Of a stretch of 64,000 nucleotides of DNA, positions 61,293 to 64,000 are shown piece after piece. The position numbers and the translations under genes are program-made. The stretch's first letter is position 1; each line of letters opens with the position of its first letter. The stretch covers positions 262,138,075 to 262,202,074 of the forward strand of contig CM070873.1 in the NCBI GenBank assembly GCA_036365515.1, in the 5' to 3' direction. This stretch comes from Torymus aiolomorphi (lineage: Eukaryota; Arthropoda; Insecta; Hymenoptera; Torymidae). The notes below the pieces were generated by a model. That model worked only from the letters and a program-made list of their open reading frames with translations, was not told the origin of the DNA and did no database searches.

Positions 61293-62362
61293 CGTCTCCG
61301 ATATATATATACTCTGATGATTTAATAAAATGGAGTGGCGGGACGATGCGATTTCTAGCTGCCGTCGCTGCTGCGGTGTTCTCTCTGTATATTTGTGAAG
61401 GCGTGGTAGGCACGACGACTCTTTCTCTCGGGGAAATATATATAAACGCAAGAGACCGAGCGAGCGCGCGCGGGGGGCAGCAGCGTAATTAACGACGAAT
61501 CGATTATATAAACGCCCGAGACGCGCGCGCACGCGGCGTGGACGCGATTTTATTGTGATTACAGAGAGGAAGCTGCAGAGGCAGCAGCAGCAGGCGTACG
61601 GACGAGAAGAAGGAAGAGAGTCGCACGAGCGCAGTTCGCGGAACTGGCAATTAAGGGTGGGGGATATGCCTAGTGTGCGTGTGTCTGTGCGTGCATGTAT
61701 ACTATACGTATACAGAATTGATCAACTGACTTTTCCACTTCGCCTTTTCCGCGTGTCGCGATCCTCCTTTTGTCCCCTGCCGCCTCTCTCTCTCCTCTCT
61801 TGTCGTTGTGAATAATCGCCTGACATGTTTGCTGATTAGAGGATATAACGCTGCCGTACGTGATGCGTGCACGTGTGTGCATATGTGTGAAATTCGCGCA
61901 AACGAGGCGATCGGTAGGCAAGCGCTGACTAAACTCCGCGATAGTATAGCCGTGGTTTTCTTACCCCCCCCCCCCATTTTTTGCATCGGCGATTGACGAG
62001 TTCTTTATATATGTATACACATACACACACGTGTGTACGTGTGCACATACGTCCGAGCAGCCGTGAGAAATCGGTTAGAGGCGCTCTCGAGATAACTTGA
62101 TTTGCCCAGCCCCGGTTAGTTGCACAACGAAAAAACAAAACACCTCAGATACGTACATATACAGATATACATATATATATATACATGTAACACTTTTATA
62201 CACTGTTCTGATGAATTTCAATTTATCACGGCTCCGAATGTTCGTGTGCATGTTGCTTTAGCACGATGAGATTAGATTTTCGTTTGCTCTCGTCGATGAT
62301 GCTATACACATATATATTGTTGATGCACGTCAATCATCCTCGCCTTTTTTTTCTGCTTGCAG

Positions 62363-62408
62363 ATCGAGAGCACACTCGAGAATTGGGACGGAGAAACCTT
62401 CAAGCCGA
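62363..62408 (+). CDS. RhoGEF-family gene, 46-nt DH-domain exon
   Basis: A very small exon after a strong pyrimidine-rich acceptor (CTTTTTTTTCTGCTTGCAG) and before donor CCGA/GTAAGT. In phase 0 it codes for IESTLENWDGETFKP plus one base. Joined to the previous exon it gives AELCRR then IESTLENW, matching the part of the DH domain where a helix after the IF-x-N region is followed by a short loop. The phase match across a 21.4-kb intron, the good splice sites and the fitting domain position support it. With only 15 residues, the identification depends on the join. Confidence 0.65.
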
Positions 62409-63988
62409 GTAAGTGTTATACAACAGAGCGTTGTACACGAGGTACTTACGCTACTCGAGCGTGTCTGGCACTTTTCGATTCGCACGCGCGCGCCCTCTTA
62501 TATCATGCGTGCGCGCACGTATAAGTAGTCCCGTTAAAAATTAGATGGCTGTTAAACCTCGTGTAATCGAAGTCGTTATACGTACCATAAAGAGTTGGCG
62601 AAAAAAATTTACGGCCTCTCGGCGAGTTTATTTATTTTAAGTTTTATTAACCATAAAAAAGAAGAAACACGAAAAGTAAAAAATTTCAGCTCGCTATTAA
62701 GTGTAGACATTTAAGGAGCTTTGATAAATGAGCAAAAGATATCGTCACTTACAATCCCTCTTAGAATATATTTTAACTCGTAATAAAGCGATCATTTTTC
62801 ACCCCGTTCATAGCCGAGGAAGCAATCCAACTTATCTCCGGCAACTTTCTTATTACTATTATTACGACATCCACGTGTAGGAATATACATGTAGAAGCTC
62901 GCGCATTGCCGAGTTATTTGCCCGCAGGCCGCGCACGTATATATACACCTTCAAGGGTCGCGTGAGATAAGCTCGCGCGCACAGGAAAGAAGTCGCCGCC
63001 GCTACCGCGCACGCGCGGTCTCTATTACACGCTCCTCATTGGCTCTCCTACAATATGCCACTGCGCTCACACTTCGGTTTCGCAACTTTTGTACAGTTCG
63101 CAGCGCCATTATAAATTGCACTTCGACTCGCGAGAATTTCGCGCGCATTGTTGTCGATCGATGTATATTACTATCTGCGCGCCCGATCGATCACTCGCTC
63201 CACGTATACATTTATAGGTACGTGTATTTTCAGATTATTAACAGCGAGAAACTCGCGTACAGGAGAGGCAGGACTTTTACCGTGAAATAAGAAAGTTCAT
63301 GCGCGAGCGCGCGGCCACTGCAACACACACAGTGTGACAGAAAGAAATGAACGCGCGAGCGAGCGCGCATCGTGAAAAATGGCAAGCGCGCTCGCGCGAG
63401 TACGTACCGTAAATTTCACGTAATCGTGGCATCCTTTTTTGTCGGGTCGTGTGTACACACATACAAATATATATACGTATAGGGGAAGAGGAAGAGAGAG
63501 AGAGAGCGTTAGTCGTTCGTGGCAGGAGGATGACGACAAGTCGCCGGTAAATGCCGACAGACGGAAGTGGACGATCCGCCGGTAAATCATGTTAAACTCT
63601 TCCTCGCTCTCTCCCTCGATACGATCCCCGCGCGCGCGCACGGCTAGTTGGCCGCGCGTGCGAGAGAGAGAAGGGAAAAAGGCCCTTCCGAGAAGTTCCG
63701 ACTCTTCTGAAGAGAGTAAGAGAGAGACTCATGCCGCTGCTGTGCTGTGTTGCCGCAAGACTCGAGCTCGCACTCGCGCGCGCCATGCGGGCGAATTATT
63801 CTCACGTTTATTTTCTTGCCTTTAATTGCTCATTTATTTACCCTGCGGCTCTTCTCGCTCTCTCTGTCTTTCCTCCTTTCCCCTCACTGTCTCTCTATTC
63901 CCCCCTTGCGCGCTCGCAACTTATATTCTCATTATGCATGTGCCGGCGACTACTTTCCGACGTTTAAAAAGTGTTTAATATCTCGCAG
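62409..63988 (+). other. Intron, about 1.58 kb
   Basis: From donor GTAAGTGT to the candidate acceptor TTTAATATCTCGCAG. It contains only CpG-rich and simple sequence. Its 3' end is tentative because so little of the following exon is in the window. Confidence 0.4.
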
Positions 63989-64000
63989 ACGAAACGATTA
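63989..64000 (+). CDS. Possible first bases of the next RhoGEF exon (partial)
   Basis: After AATATCTCGCAG the last 12 bases read ACGAAACGATTA. With the base left over from the previous exon, they code for N-E-T-I. DH domains often have an (E/T)-x-I-G-(D/x)-(V/I)-F motif at this place, so the join is plausible. Twelve bases cannot prove it; the next bases beyond the window decide. Confidence 0.35.

Overview
This window reads as nuclear DNA of an arthropod, most likely an insect. A hymenopteran is my best guess, but that is inference. There is no bacterial organisation: no operons, no dense tiling of genes, no rRNA. Real coding sequence is sparse and split by introns. CpG and CGCG motifs are very abundant rather than depleted, which suggests little germline CpG methylation. 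AT-rich islands interrupt the CpG-rich sequence, simple repeats (GA, TG, TA) are numerous, and several short DNA-transposon-like elements are present. Long open frames in the CpG-rich parts are mostly chance products of few TA-containing stop codons, or microsatellite translations.

Layout. 1-16.0 kb: CpG-rich non-coding sequence with AT-rich islands (about 9.8-10.3, 10.8-11.3 and 12.4-13.4 kb) and simple repeats. 16.0-20.5 kb: a mobile-element cluster. It holds a 253-bp MITE, a 1.76-kb Crypton-like element coding for a tyrosine recombinase (one 73-nt intron, one frameshift at an A9 run) bounded by imperfect inverted repeats, a 120-bp near-perfect hairpin directly beside it, and a 1.0-kb MITE-like unit containing a tRNA-like SINE fragment. 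20.5-39 kb: mostly featureless CpG-rich DNA, with one plausible small gene of 64 codons at 26,966-27,160 that has a 7-codon upstream ORF overlapping its start. 40.2-64 kb: part of one + strand host gene.

The host gene is recognised from exons whose splice phases fit together: 40,231-40,420, 40,822-41,006, 62,363-62,408 and probably a first piece at 63,989-64,000. Together they spell the start of a Dbl-homology (RhoGEF) domain. The intron between the second and third exons is 21.4 kb. It carries a (TG)65 tract, many GA/CT tracts, a LINE-like remnant split by a 1.02-kb TTAA-flanked foldback element, a second 0.79-kb foldback element and a third 0.79-kb TIR element. Its transcript would therefore contain very long RNA hairpins.

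The most interesting items are the Crypton-like element with inverted-repeat ends and adjoining hairpin, the two long foldbacks as possible hairpin-RNA sources inside a RhoGEF intron, and the small gene with an ATGA-overlapping uORF.
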